Both the position numbers and the translations under genes were made by a program. The notes beneath the pieces are model-generated. The model ran no database searches. It was not told the DNA's origin and saw only the letters and a list, made by a program, of their open reading frames with translations. This document shows, piece by piece, positions 49,443 to 59,389 of a stretch of DNA of 64,000 nucleotides. The stretch is from Candidatus Scalindua sp. (GTDB lineage: Bacteria; Planctomycetota; Brocadiia; Brocadiales; Scalinduaceae): contig JALDRB010000004.1 in NCBI GenBank assembly GCA_031316155.1, positions 186,001 to 250,000 on the forward strand, written 5' to 3'. Numbering within the stretch: the first letter of the stretch is position 1; every line of letters starts with the position of its first letter.

Positions 49443-49976
49443 TTGGAAAATAAGTCTTCTGAAGAAATAAAAAGGATAGTGGAGGCTTTGTTGTTTGCTG
49501 CTCACGAACCAGTTCCTATCCGCAAGATTGTTGAAATTGTGCAGGGAGTTGAACCAAATGAAGTAAAGGAAGCGATAGAACAATTGTGCGTGGAATACAA
49601 TACCTACGACAGGGCTTTTCAAATTGAGGAGATAGCGAATGGATTTCAGCTCCTATCGAGACCTGAATATCATGAATGGGTTTCAAAGCTTGTCAAAAAA
49701 AGCAACGAAACAAAACTTTCACACTCAAGCCTTGAAACGTTAGCTATTATAGCATACAAACAACCCATAATCCGCGCAGATATAGAAGCGATTCGCGGTG
49801 TTCAATCAGGCCAGATTATAAGAACATTAATTGAAAAGAACCTGGTGAGAATTACCGGACGAGATGAAATCCTTGGCCGTCCACTCCTCTATGGTACCAC
49901 AAAAAAATTTCTGGAACATTTCAGTTTAAAATCGATTAAAGATCTGCCAAAGGTTGAAGAACTTGAAATGCCATAA
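49443..49976 (+). CDS. scpB: Segregation and condensation protein B
   Basis: ScpB is a winged-helix kleisin-associated subunit of the SMC-ScpAB condensin. The 177-residue product matches the family with IVEALLFAAHEPVPI at the start, FQLLSRPEYHEWV, then SLETLAIIAYKQPI, EAIRGVQSGQIIRTLIEKNLV and GRPLLYGTTKKFLEHF. Start is TTG (MENKSSEEIK). scpA is not adjacent in this window, where the families' usual partner often lies just upstream. The nifJ gene ends convergently 48 bases downstream. Confidence 0.95.
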   Translation: MENKSSEEIKRIVEALLFAAHEPVPIRKIVEIVQGVEPNEVKEAIEQLCVEYNTYDRAFQIEEIANGFQLLSRPEYHEWVSKLVKKSNETKLSHSSLETLAIIAYKQPIIRADIEAIRGVQSGQIIRTLIEKNLVRITGRDEILGRPLLYGTTKKFLEHFSLKSIKDLPKVEELEMP

Positions 49977-50024
49977 AAACCCGTTGTACTTTTTCAGAAG
50001 GCCCGTCTTTTGTTATTGTCCATT

Positions 50025-53000
50025 TCATGCCTTAGGGTCCCAGGCAGCCATATGCTTGAGTAATTTCCACCTTCTCATGATGTCCGCCTCTGCGCGTTTC
50101 ATAAGTTCTTTTGCCGCCTCGGGATTGCTTGCTTTTAATGCCTTATAACGATTTTCACGATAGGCATATTCCTCAAATGGAGTTGAAGGTTCTTTACTGG
50201 TGATAACAAAGGGATTCTTACCCTGTGCCTCGAGTTCCGGATTATATCGATAGAGTGGCCAGTAACCACTTGTCACGGCTTTTTTCATAGCCTCTATTCC
50301 CTTACTCATATCCATACCGTGTGCAATGCAGGTCGAATACGCGATTATTAATGCAGGACCGTTGTATGCATCTGCTTCTAAGAAAGCCTTTAATGTCTGA
50401 GCCGGGTTTGCGCCAAAAGCCACCTGGGCAATATAAATATTACCGTAGGTTGACATAATCATACCAATATTTTTCTTAGGGGTTCTTTTTCCGCCTGCTG
50501 CAAACTGGGCGATTGCACCTAAGGGTGTTGCTTTTGACATCTGGCCTCCGGTGTTTGAATATACTTCAGTATCCATTATTAATAACTTTATATTTTCTCC
50601 TGATGCCAGTACATGATCGACTCCTCCATAACCAATATCGTATCCCCAACCATCTCCGCCAACAGCCCATACACTTTTTTTAACGATATAGTCGGCCTGG
50701 GAGAGAAGGCTCTTTGCTTCCTGAGAACCGTTTGCAGCGAGCTTTTCCTTCAATTCTTCAATACGCTCCCTTTGTTCCTCAATACCCTCTTGTGTCGATG
50801 TGTCCGCATCCTTGATAGCATGAAATAAACCTTTTAAATCAGCATATGTAGGGTTTGTAGTGAGACGGCCTACCAATTCCATTGCCTGGGTATGAAACCT
50901 GTCCATTGTCTGTCTCATACCGAGACCAAACTCAGCCGTATCTTCAAATAAAGAATTTGACCATGCGGGTCCTCTTCCATCGTTTCTAGTTGAATAAGGA
51001 GTAGTTGGTAAATTTCCACCATAGATGGAGCTGCATCCCGTAGCATTAGCGATAATCAAGCGGTCACCAAAAAGCTGTGTCATTAATTTTATATAAGGAG
51101 TTTCCCCACAGCCAAGACATGCACCACTGTATTCAAAAAGGGGTTTTACGAACTGACTGCCTTTAACATTTGTAACTTTGAATCTTGATCTATCAGTTTC
51201 GGGAAGGTTGAGAAAGAAATCGTAGTTTTCCACTTCTTCCTGACGCAGCGGTTCTTGCAACTTCATATTTATGGCCTTAACACCTTCAATCTTGTTTCCA
51301 TCAGCATCCTTTTTTTGGCCCGGACAATTAAAGACACATGAAGCGCAACCGGTGCAGTCTTCAGGGGCAACTTGTACGGTAAACTTAAGTCCTGTAAGAT
51401 CCTTACCTGTGGCATCCGCGGATTTAAAAGCGGAAGGTGCACCATTAAGTTGTGACGGTTCATATGCCTTTACCCTTATGCTTGCATGCGGACAGACAAA
51501 AGAACACTGAGCGCACTGAATGCAGGCATCAGGCTCCCATATTGGGATTTTGACGCCGATATTCCGTTTTTCATATTGAGTAGTTGCTGTTGGCCAGGTG
51601 CCGTCAGCCGGCATTGCAGATACAGGGAGAGAGTCTCCATTATTGGCAAGCATTGTGGCGGTTACCTTTTTAACAAATTCAGGTGCATTTTCAGGCACCG
51701 GAGGACGCATATGTTTCTTACTGGTAGCTTTAACTGGAACCGGTACCTCGACAATATTTTGCAATGCGGTATCTACTGCCTTGTAGTTTAAATTGACGAC
51801 ATCCTCACCCTTCCTCATATAAGTCTTTTTGATCTCAGTCTTTATTGATTTAACGGCATCTTCTTTTGGGATGATTCCAGAAATAACAAAGAATGCCGTT
51901 TGCATGATCATATTTATCCTCGCGCCAAGACCAATCTCTTCAGCAAGTGATATGGCATCAATGATATAGAATTTCATCTTCTTGGATATAAGCTGTTCCT
52001 GTACTTCAACTGGAAGTGTGTCCCAAACCTCATTTTTACTATGTGAAGTGGTAAGAAGGAATGTCGCACCCTCTTCGGCGTTTGAAAGCATGTCTATCTT
52101 ATCCGGAAACGTAGGATTATGGCATGCAATAAAATTGGCTTTTTTTATGAGATATGGCTTGTATATTTTATCTTTTCCAAATCGTAGATGAGAAACGGTA
52201 GTGGCACCTGATTTTTTTGAATCATACACGAAGTATGCCTGAGAGTAATTGTCTGTTTCGTTTCCGATGATCTTAATGGTGTTTTTGTTTGCCCCTACCG
52301 TACCGTCTGCTCCTAAACCGTAAAACAGTGAACGGAATTCCCCTTTGTCTCCTACATCAAAAGATTCATCATAGGTAAGACTTGTACCGCAAACATCATC
52401 ATTGATTCCTATCGTAAAATGATTCTTTGGTTTTTCTTGTAAGAGATTATCGAAAATGGCCTTTACCATTGAGGGGGTAAAATCTTTAGAACCCAGACCA
52501 TAACGTCCTCCGACGATTTTCGGATACACGCCTGATTTTGATGTGCCCCGGTCCATCATCTCACCAATGGCAGTCCTTACGTCCAGATATAATGGTTCAC
52601 CGATTGCGCCTGGCTCCTTGGTACGGTCAAGTACAGCAATTGATTTTACCGTAGATGGTAAACTTTCGTTAAAAGCTTCTATATCAAACGGTCTGTAAAG
52701 TCTTACGAGAACTATTCCAAGTTTTTCTCCTTTTGCATTAAGTGCACGAACAGTATTCAGTGCCACCTCACCCGCAGACCCCATGACAACAATAATACGT
52801 TCTGCTTCTGGATCACCCAGATAATCAAACAGTTTATACTGACGGCCGACTATGCTAGCAAACTTATCCATTGCCTTTTTAACGACTCCGGGGGTTGCAT
52901 CATAATACTTGTTAACAGTTTCTCTTCCCTGGAAATAAACATCCGGATTCTGTGATGTACCACGAATAGTCGGGCGATCTGGAGTGAGCCCTCTCTTCCT

Positions 53001-53609
53001 ATGGGCTATAACGAGATCATCATCTATCATGGCGCGCATATCGTCAAAACTGACTTCCTCAATTTTCTGGACTTCATGGGATGTTCTGAAACCGTCAAAG
53101 AAATGCAAAAACGGAATTCTGGATTCAAGTGTGGCCGCTTGAGAGATAAGAGCAAAATCCATAGCTTCCTGTACGTTTTGAGAACACAACATAGCAAAAC
53201 CAGTAGAACGGGTTGCCATTACGTCTGAGTGATCACCAAATATAGACAAACCCTGGGCAGCAAGTGAACGGGCGGTTATGTGAAACACTGTTGGCGTTAG
53301 CTCACCCGCAATTTTGTACATATTCGGAATTATTAGTAACAGGCCTTGAGAGGCCGAAATAGTAGTGGCCAAAGCACCGGTAGTAAGGGAACCATGAACA
53401 GCGCCGGCTACACCTGCTTCTGATTGCATCTGGCTAACCTTTGGCACAGAACCCCATATATTTACTTCTCCTGCTGCAGACTTTGAATCACAAATTTCTG
53501 CTATGGCTGATGAAGGCGTTATTGGGTATATGGTAATAATTTCATTTGTTGCGTGAACTACGTGCGCACATGCAGCACATCCATCCACTATTACGGTATT
53601 TCGGCTCAT
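50025..53609 (-). CDS. nifJ: Pyruvate:ferredoxin (flavodoxin) oxidoreductase
   Basis: This enzyme oxidises pyruvate to acetyl-CoA and CO2, giving electrons to ferredoxin or flavodoxin under anoxic conditions. The 1194-residue single chain carries all domains in order. These are the pyruvate/TPP-binding domain I (AACAHVVHATNEIITIYPIT), domain II, a CoA-binding segment, and the gamma-type domain. Two [4Fe-4S] motifs (CIQCAQCSFVCPHA and CTGCASCVFNCPG, about residues 690-760) follow. Last is the TPP domain with a GCGETPY cysteine and GGDGWGYDIGYGGVDH. AAGGAGAT lies just before the ATG. Length equals that of the family. It is transcribed alone. Confidence 0.96.
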   Translation of the reverse strand: MSRNTVIVDGCAACAHVVHATNEIITIYPITPSSAIAEICDSKSAAGEVNIWGSVPKVSQMQSEAGVAGAVHGSLTTGALATTISASQGLLLIIPNMYKIAGELTPTVFHITARSLAAQGLSIFGDHSDVMATRSTGFAMLCSQNVQEAMDFALISQAATLESRIPFLHFFDGFRTSHEVQKIEEVSFDDMRAMIDDDLVIAHRKRGLTPDRPTIRGTSQNPDVYFQGRETVNKYYDATPGVVKKAMDKFASIVGRQYKLFDYLGDPEAERIIVVMGSAGEVALNTVRALNAKGEKLGIVLVRLYRPFDIEAFNESLPSTVKSIAVLDRTKEPGAIGEPLYLDVRTAIGEMMDRGTSKSGVYPKIVGGRYGLGSKDFTPSMVKAIFDNLLQEKPKNHFTIGINDDVCGTSLTYDESFDVGDKGEFRSLFYGLGADGTVGANKNTIKIIGNETDNYSQAYFVYDSKKSGATTVSHLRFGKDKIYKPYLIKKANFIACHNPTFPDKIDMLSNAEEGATFLLTTSHSKNEVWDTLPVEVQEQLISKKMKFYIIDAISLAEEIGLGARINMIMQTAFFVISGIIPKEDAVKSIKTEIKKTYMRKGEDVVNLNYKAVDTALQNIVEVPVPVKATSKKHMRPPVPENAPEFVKKVTATMLANNGDSLPVSAMPADGTWPTATTQYEKRNIGVKIPIWEPDACIQCAQCSFVCPHASIRVKAYEPSQLNGAPSAFKSADATGKDLTGLKFTVQVAPEDCTGCASCVFNCPGQKKDADGNKIEGVKAINMKLQEPLRQEEVENYDFFLNLPETDRSRFKVTNVKGSQFVKPLFEYSGACLGCGETPYIKLMTQLFGDRLIIANATGCSSIYGGNLPTTPYSTRNDGRGPAWSNSLFEDTAEFGLGMRQTMDRFHTQAMELVGRLTTNPTYADLKGLFHAIKDADTSTQEGIEEQRERIEELKEKLAANGSQEAKSLLSQADYIVKKSVWAVGGDGWGYDIGYGGVDHVLASGENIKLLIMDTEVYSNTGGQMSKATPLGAIAQFAAGGKRTPKKNIGMIMSTYGNIYIAQVAFGANPAQTLKAFLEADAYNGPALIIAYSTCIAHGMDMSKGIEAMKKAVTSGYWPLYRYNPELEAQGKNPFVITSKEPSTPFEEYAYRENRYKALKASNPEAAKELMKRAEADIMRRWKLLKHMAAWDPKA

Positions 53610-54120
53610 GAGTATCTCCTTGAATTAACAAAACTTGCAAAGCAAGATGAGAAAACTTAAAAAAAATGTTTTATTAATCAACTGTATAAAAATGGTATGT
53701 CCGTTACAGAACGACTCTTGTGCTAAAGTTATGAAATTGTAAATATAATGTATTTATTATAAAAGTAAACATAAAACTTTGTATGTGTAATACCATATAG
53801 AGTTAAAGCATCTAACCACTGCTTCCTATACTAATAATTTTCTTGCCTTTTTTCATTTCTTTAATAACATAGTTTGGAGATGCGTTTGTTTATATAAAGC
53901 TTCTGATTCTTATCTCAAGCAAGTATCTTGTTTTCAATCTTATTTCCACTGTTCTGATACATAAAAATAAGAACTTACCTGAATTAGCATTAGAGATTGT
54001 TTAATAGATATTTATCCATGTTCTTTGATAAAACCTCAAGAACTCAACTGGTTTTTTTAATACGAAAGACAAAAGAAGGAACTTTACTGCTATCAGAATT
54101 GTTATAAATGGTAATGAATA
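53610..54120. promoter_or_regulatory. Divergent intergenic region nifJ / sigma factor
   Basis: About 510 AT-rich bases separate divergent genes. A short hairpin (cttgc-aaa-gcaag, about 53634-53647) lies in the nifJ leader. Beyond that I see no gene or structured RNA. Confidence 0.4.
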
Positions 54121-54717
54121 ATGAGCTTTGGGAAAGCAGATGAAAAAACAAGAGATTTGGAGATATTAGCATTAGAGTATATGGATGCATTATTTAATTT
54201 TGCTATGAGGATGTCTGGTAACAGGGAGGATGCAGAAGATCTTGTCCAGGATACATATTTAAAGATGCACAGGTTTTTGCATACATTTGAGGAAGGCTCT
54301 AATCTGAAAGCGTGGTTGTTTAAGATATTGCGAAATACATTCATCAATAAATATAGAAAAAAGATGAGAGAACCTCAAGAGATTAATGATAATAACGAGG
54401 AGTTCTCTTTATATGATAGAATAACTGCTGATAAAGATGAGTATGACCCCTTGAATAAAAGTAGTTTTAATGTTGAGGAGTTCTTAGAAGACGATGTAAA
54501 GTATGCACTCGATAACTTGCCGCTTGCTTTCAGAGAAATTGTTTGCTATTCAGATTTAGAGGGCCTATCTTATGAAGAGATATCAGAGGTAATCGGATGT
54601 CCCATAGGGACCGTGAAATCGAGGCTTTTTAGGTCCAGAAGGTTATTGCAGAAGTTTTTATGGAGCTATGCAAAAAAGAAAGGCTATTTGAAAGGGAAAA
54701 AGGGGGATATTGAGTAA
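54121..54717 (+). CDS. ECF-type RNA polymerase sigma factor
   Basis: The 198-residue protein has sigma region 2 (ALFNFAMRMSGNREDAEDLVQDTYLKMHRF, with the core-binding and -10-recognition helices) and region 4 (ALDNLPLAFREIVCYSDLEGLSYEEISEVIGCPIGTVKSRLFRSRRLLQ), with a charged linker between. No regions 1 or 3 are present, so it is an extracytoplasmic-function sigma factor. The next gene, an anti-sigma factor, starts directly after its stop (TAAATG), so the pair is co-transcribed. It probably activates genes in response to an envelope or metal signal. Confidence 0.92.
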   Translation: MSFGKADEKTRDLEILALEYMDALFNFAMRMSGNREDAEDLVQDTYLKMHRFLHTFEEGSNLKAWLFKILRNTFINKYRKKMREPQEINDNNEEFSLYDRITADKDEYDPLNKSSFNVEEFLEDDVKYALDNLPLAFREIVCYSDLEGLSYEEISEVIGCPIGTVKSRLFRSRRLLQKFLWSYAKKKGYLKGKKGDIE

Positions 54718-55605
54718 ATGACGTGCAAAGAGGCAAATGAGAGAATCTATGAATATCTAGACTGTGAACTTGGAAAGGATATTTATTCAGAGATTAAGAT
54801 CCACCTTGATCTGTGTCGTAAGTGTTGCAATAAATTCGAGTTTGAACAATCGCTCAAGAAGGTTATTCGAGATAAGTCTCAAACCTATAAAATATCGGAA
54901 ACTGTACGACAAAGAATAGTTAAACAGTTAACTGAAGTGCATGGAGAGCGTTCAGGTATCAAACAACAAACAGGAGAATCAAACGGTACAAAGAGGCATA
55001 AGGTAATCCAACTTTTTGCCAAGAGGCCAGCTTATTTAATAGCAGCTGCTGTAATTCCTTTTCTTGTTTCGGGGCTTGCTGTATATTTTGCCTTTTTTCG
55101 ACCAACACCTCCTTCCCCTATCATTCGAGAAGTTGCAGAATGTCACGATCAACACATTCATGATATGGGTGTATTTGATTTTGTGAGTCCTGATCGTAAT
55201 GGAATGAGCAGGAAATTTAATGAGCTTCGTAATTTCAATTTTGCGGTTGCTGTTCCAGAACCTAACGAATATGAAACCCGGCTATTGGGTTGTAAAGACT
55301 GTTATTTGGCCGGAAGGAAGAGTGTGCATGTAGAATTGGAGAAAAGGATGAACATGAGGTTTTCTTTAGAGATAATTGATGGCTCAGAAATGAACATAAA
55401 TAACTTGAAAAAGGAGTTTAGTGGCGGCCGGGCATATCATTTCGGAAGACATAAGGATTACAATGTTTTATTGTGGAAAGACGGTAATACTTTGTACGCC
55501 TTAACTTCAGAAGCGCAGAAGAAAGAGCTTATACATGTTGCTGATGAAACTATGCAGATGAGAAGATTCAGAGACTTTCAGCCCTTTTTTCCTAAAGAGA
55601 AATGA
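54718..55605 (+). CDS. Zinc-finger anti-sigma factor with extracytoplasmic Cys/His-rich domain
   Basis: The 295-residue protein starts with a zf-HC2-type domain, H29-x3-C33-x2-C36, that normally holds the cognate sigma factor inactive. A single TM segment lies at about 103-123. The outer region of about 170 residues has clusters that could bind a metal or redox ligand: ECHDQHIHDMG just after the membrane and LLGCKDCYLAG (CxxC) further on. These suggest a direct periplasmic sensor. The start is one base after the sigma factor stop. The inducing signal is unknown. Confidence 0.85.
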   Translation: MTCKEANERIYEYLDCELGKDIYSEIKIHLDLCRKCCNKFEFEQSLKKVIRDKSQTYKISETVRQRIVKQLTEVHGERSGIKQQTGESNGTKRHKVIQLFAKRPAYLIAAAVIPFLVSGLAVYFAFFRPTPPSPIIREVAECHDQHIHDMGVFDFVSPDRNGMSRKFNELRNFNFAVAVPEPNEYETRLLGCKDCYLAGRKSVHVELEKRMNMRFSLEIIDGSEMNINNLKKEFSGGRAYHFGRHKDYNVLLWKDGNTLYALTSEAQKKELIHVADETMQMRRFRDFQPFFPKEK

Positions 55606-55680
55606 GTATTTGCGCTGTTTAGGTAGAACTTTTCTACAATAAGTGATTTTATAATAGTTTCTTGTAAGATTTATTGAGAG

Positions 55681-56292
55681 ATGAAAGTCAGAATAATGGT
55701 AAAATTTATTAAACAGAAAATGTCCGTTATTTGCTTCTCCTTGGTTTTTGTAAGTTGCACGACCAAACCATACCGTTACGACTTTTCGCTCGTTGAACCC
55801 TATAATGAAACCTTGATTTTTGAGGATTGTTTCGTAAAGTTCCAGTTTGTTCCGTCTCCCGGAAGAATTCAGGTCGTAATAAAGAATACTACAGACCATG
55901 ATATAAATCTTGTTAGAGAGGAGGCTAAATATGTCGACCCTGCAGGAGTACCTCACAGGATTCATTATGGTTATAGCTATGTACAAGAGGTAAGGAGCTA
56001 TGAACTAAACCATTTGTATGTTTCTCCTGTAAGGATTGATCCGGATACTGAAATAGCGGGTTTTGTTTGGTTGAATAACTGGCCTGAGCTAAGTGCCGGT
56101 TATTATGATAGAACATCAATACAAGAATCTAAGTTAAGCTATCTCATGGAACCATTATTCCCAAGAAATAGTTTTGAGGGAAAAGGAGAAGATTTGAAAG
56201 GTACTGCTTTTAAGTTGTTTCTTCCGATAGATTTTGGTGGATATGTAACTCGCTATACGTTCATCTTTCGGATAAATGATGTAGAAGATTAG
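55681..56292 (+). CDS. Putative lipoprotein of unknown function
   Basis: The 203-residue protein has an N-terminal hydrophobic segment ending in a lipobox-like LVFVSC (about residues 21-26, cysteine at 26), so it is probably a lipoprotein. The mature part has a beta-rich pattern (RIQVVIKNTTDHDINLV, DPDTEIAGFVWLNN) with FVWL-type strands, resembling the bacterial families with an immunoglobulin-like fold. No family is recognised. The exact start (55681, 55696 or 55720) is uncertain. It lies downstream of the sigma/anti-sigma pair and may belong to its regulon. Confidence 0.65.
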   Translation: MKVRIMVKFIKQKMSVICFSLVFVSCTTKPYRYDFSLVEPYNETLIFEDCFVKFQFVPSPGRIQVVIKNTTDHDINLVREEAKYVDPAGVPHRIHYGYSYVQEVRSYELNHLYVSPVRIDPDTEIAGFVWLNNWPELSAGYYDRTSIQESKLSYLMEPLFPRNSFEGKGEDLKGTAFKLFLPIDFGGYVTRYTFIFRINDVED

Positions 56293-56443
56293 CCATTTTT
56301 TTGTAAATGGGCAGACTAATGTATTGCGACAGAAGTATCTGATTATGATTATTACCTATAAAGATCAGTTTGAGCAAAATCCTGGTTTTGTTACCCGGGT
56401 AAAATAACTCAGAAAGGTACTCTTCATGCATGACAAATGAGTA

Positions 56444-57127
56444 ATGGATACATATCTTATTGTATTTGCAAAAAAACCTGTTCCAGGTAAAGTTAAGACA
56501 AGACTCACTCCTCACATTACCCCTGAAAAAGCTGCAGAACTCCACGAGGCATTTTTCGTTGATTTAGTAAATAAAATCAAAAATAATATAGAAGGTATAA
56601 ATGTGACTGTCGCCTATACTCCGGTGTACGGTGAAAAAGTTTTCCACGAGTTAGTCGGAAGTTCAGTAAACTTATTTCCTCAACGAGGTGACAATCTTGG
56701 CGAAAGAATGAGAAATGCCTTTGAAGCTTTTTTCGATAGAGGTGCAAAAAGAGTAGTAATTATCGGCACAGACAGTCCCACTTTGCCAATACCCTATATC
56801 CAGAAAGCTTTTCATGTATTAGAAAAGGTACCTATCGTAGTTGGGCCTACATTTGATGGTGGGTATTATCTTATAGGACTTTCGGAATTTAACGGTGAAA
56901 TTTTTAATAATATAGGGTGGGGGACGTCACAGGTTTTTCACCAAACCTTGACGAGGATAATGACCTTAAATAAACAACTATTTGTGCTGCCTCCCTGGTA
57001 CGATATAGATACTCCGGTTGATTTAGAATTTTTAAGATCTCATATTCTCGCAATGAGTTTAAGTGGTTTTGATATCGAATTAGAAAAAACAGTAGGTTTT
57101 TTAGGGAAACTTAACAGTCATGATTAA
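56444..57127 (+). CDS. DUF2064 / TIGR04282-family glycosyltransferase-like protein
   Basis: The 227-residue protein has the N-terminal nucleotide-binding pattern of GT-A-type nucleotidyl/glycosyl transferases: LIVFAKKPVPGKVKTRLTP, followed by the QRGDNLGERM segment, VVIIGTDSPTLP and VVGPTFDGGYYLIG. This is the DUF2064 group, which includes members near arsenosugar and other sugar pathways; the substrate here is unknown. The stop overlaps the start of the DUF3108-type gene by eight bases, suggesting coupling. Confidence 0.85.
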   Translation: MDTYLIVFAKKPVPGKVKTRLTPHITPEKAAELHEAFFVDLVNKIKNNIEGINVTVAYTPVYGEKVFHELVGSSVNLFPQRGDNLGERMRNAFEAFFDRGAKRVVIIGTDSPTLPIPYIQKAFHVLEKVPIVVGPTFDGGYYLIGLSEFNGEIFNNIGWGTSQVFHQTLTRIMTLNKQLFVLPPWYDIDTPVDLEFLRSHILAMSLSGFDIELEKTVGFLGKLNSHD

Positions 57128-57998
57128 GGCAGAACTTTCGTGGCACTTTCTTGTAAAAATTACTGTATTTTCATCAATTATAATTTGTTTGCATTTTTTC
57201 AGTCTGTATTCAGAAACCCACGGGTATGGATCTGACAGAGTATTCCCATCTGGCTCATCTCCGCAAGACTATCAGGCCGACAGAAATTATCTGACAAAAT
57301 TTGATGGAGAATTCTTCAAATACGACATCGGTATCTGGATTTTAAAGAAAATAGGAGTTGTTACACTTCACTGCAAAAAAGAAAATGATAATATAGTTGC
57401 TACACTAACAGGGTACACAACTGGAATTGTGGATGCTATTCTTCATAGGCATAATACCTATAGGACAGTTATGGTCATTGACAAAGATACAAACAGGTTG
57501 AAACCGTTGAGCTCGTTTGAAAAGAAAATTAAGGGGAAAGAAGAGAAAATTAAGATTACGAGTTATGACTACTCAAAGAATGTGCGTAAGTATGAGACAT
57601 GGAAAGATAATGTGTTTCGGAGGGAGAAGGAGATTAAATTTAATAACAAACATAACAATGATGGAATCTCTGCATTTTATAATCTTCGAAACGAACTATG
57701 TAGAAAAATACATGAAAGTTCAGCTTTTCCAATTAGTACATTTTGCATGGATGGACTCTCAGAATCGTTAATCCATTTTCGTTTAATAGAAAAAACTGAC
57801 GATATATCCTTTTGGAAGGATCGTATTCCAAAAGCTAAGTTTATAGCCGATATCAGACTTGACCCAGATGTGATTGATTCGAAAGAAGGCAAACTTATAA
57901 TACTGTTTACGGCTGAATTAATACCTATCGGGTTTTTAGCAAAAGATGTTTTAGGGTATGGAGATTTGTATGGTGTTTTGACAGATGAGGAGAATTAG
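57120..57998 (+). CDS. DUF3108-type periplasmic or exported protein
   Basis: The 292-residue protein begins with a hydrophobic signal-like segment (about 10-28). The mature region has the DUF3108 pattern: GEFFKYDIGIW (opening strand of a predicted beta-rich fold), VDAILHRHNTYRTVM, then DISAFYNLRNELC-like NDGISAFYNLRNE, and a second sheet region. DUF3108 proteins are periplasmic with unknown function. It overlaps the preceding gene by eight bases and ends before the convergent flippase-like gene at 58167. Confidence 0.7.
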   Translation: MIKAELSWHFLVKITVFSSIIICLHFFSLYSETHGYGSDRVFPSGSSPQDYQADRNYLTKFDGEFFKYDIGIWILKKIGVVTLHCKKENDNIVATLTGYTTGIVDAILHRHNTYRTVMVIDKDTNRLKPLSSFEKKIKGKEEKIKITSYDYSKNVRKYETWKDNVFRREKEIKFNNKHNNDGISAFYNLRNELCRKIHESSAFPISTFCMDGLSESLIHFRLIEKTDDISFWKDRIPKAKFIADIRLDPDVIDSKEGKLIILFTAELIPIGFLAKDVLGYGDLYGVLTDEEN

Positions 57999-58166
57999 AG
58001 TGGTTACATCCATCTTGATCGTAAGGTTGGAATTTTTTCCGATTTTCCTGTTTAGACTCTGGTAGTGGTATCTGGGAGATTGGTTTCCAGTGGTTCATGT
58101 TAAAAATAAGACAGATACTTTTGGTATTGGAGTTATTGTTGTTCTTGATTCTTAAGGTTAAGGTTT

Positions 58167-59159
58167 TCAGTCTTTTATAGATGGTTCTGCAATTTCCCAT
58201 TCAAGCTTTGAGAGAATAACCAATCCGGATGCAACCCATATTAATTCTCGCAACCTCCTGAGGATACAAAAAGTTATTGCAATACTAGCGCTAAGTTTCA
58301 GATTTAAAAAGATCATGATAATACCTCCTTCTTGACCACCCATACTTCCTGGAATAAAAGATGTTATACCTTTTGCAACTGTCGATAAAGATTCAATAAT
58401 ATAGATTGAGAGAAAATTTATGGGTATGTTCAAAAGATAGAGGACGAGTAAGACCTCTATCAGACCCGCTATCCAACCAAGAAAATAAAAGATGAAAGAG
58501 AGGTAAAAGTTTTTTTTATTATGGTGGTAAAATTGCATAATATTTTTGTCAAGCGCTATTAATTTGTCCACATTCTTTTCAACAAAAGCTATTTTTATAC
58601 CAAGTGTGTGCAATAGTTTGGAGAAAGATAAGAAAATTCCTCTTTTCTGAATAAACAGGATAAAAAGTATCACAGGTATGCCTAATAACGTTATTACAAT
58701 TATGCTAATAAGTGGAGGTCCTGAAACATGTAATTGAAAAAGAAGAAACCCAACGCCGAGCATGACAAATATGATTTGTGATATGGTCATTATTGCCTTT
58801 GAAATTACTACAGATGTAATACCATCAAGCATGGATATATTATGCCTTTTCAGTAAGTAAGCTTTTAGTGGTTCTCCTGCAAAATTGGCAGACGGTATTA
58901 CCATATTTATTGCTTCGCCAGCGAGTCGAATGGTAAACAGGTTTTTAAAGTTTACGTTTGTTCCTTTCAATGAGTATTTCCAACCAAGGGTATCAAGTAC
59001 GAATACAATGGTGTAAGGTAGTGGTAAAAACAAAATTTTCCATTTCAGAAGGCAAAGATATTTGTATATATTAGCACTTCCAACTTTGTAAATTAATGTG
59101 CAAAAGATTGCAGAACCTACTATCAGAAGTAGAATCTTGAGTTTTTGTTTCTGTATCAT
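58167..59159 (-). CDS. Flippase-like membrane protein (LPG synthase TM region family)
   Basis: The 330-residue integral membrane protein has about eight hydrophobic segments and matches the lysylphosphatidylglycerol synthase N-terminal TM family (UPF0104/DUF2156-free type): LFTIRLAGEAINMVIPSANFAGEPLKAYLL and the IPGSMGGQEGGIIMIFLNL segment near the end. Related proteins move lipids or hopanoid precursors (HpnL-like). The start is at 59159. The 3' end lies about 170 bases from the DUF3108-type gene, in convergent orientation. Confidence 0.85.
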   Translation of the reverse strand: MIQKQKLKILLLIVGSAIFCTLIYKVGSANIYKYLCLLKWKILFLPLPYTIVFVLDTLGWKYSLKGTNVNFKNLFTIRLAGEAINMVIPSANFAGEPLKAYLLKRHNISMLDGITSVVISKAIMTISQIIFVMLGVGFLLFQLHVSGPPLISIIVITLLGIPVILFILFIQKRGIFLSFSKLLHTLGIKIAFVEKNVDKLIALDKNIMQFYHHNKKNFYLSFIFYFLGWIAGLIEVLLVLYLLNIPINFLSIYIIESLSTVAKGITSFIPGSMGGQEGGIIMIFLNLKLSASIAITFCILRRLRELIWVASGLVILSKLEWEIAEPSIKD

Positions 59160-59305
59160 ACGAATTGGAATAAAAAGGTAAACTTATATCTGAGTACAAC
59201 ACTTTGTTATCAATCATTATTATCGTTATGCTATGGTACGGTAATCGAAAAACGGATGGATATATTAATTCAATCTGTAAAACGAGATCTCCTGGATGAG
59301 AGTGT

Positions 59306-59380
59306 GCACCGCTGGAAACCAATGCATGGTTAATTGTTAAGATTTTTTACATGAAAGCCCCAGCGGTGCGGGGTTATTTT
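59306..59380. terminator. Inverted repeat and possible terminator
   Basis: Two alternative pairings share bases. Local: agcccc (59356-59361) with ggggtt (59370-59375), followed by atttttat, resembling a rho-independent terminator. Long-range: gcaccgctgg (59306-59315) with ccagcggtgc (59360-59369). It lies between the flippase-like gene and the radical SAM gene, which are both on the minus strand; on that strand no T tract follows. Confidence 0.4.
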
Positions 59381-59389
59381 TATAGACAC

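Noticed and set aside
59071..59333. Two opposing short frames between the flippase-like and radical SAM genes
   Set aside because: Neither has a ribosome binding site or domain; the region is better explained by the inverted repeat and leader sequence.
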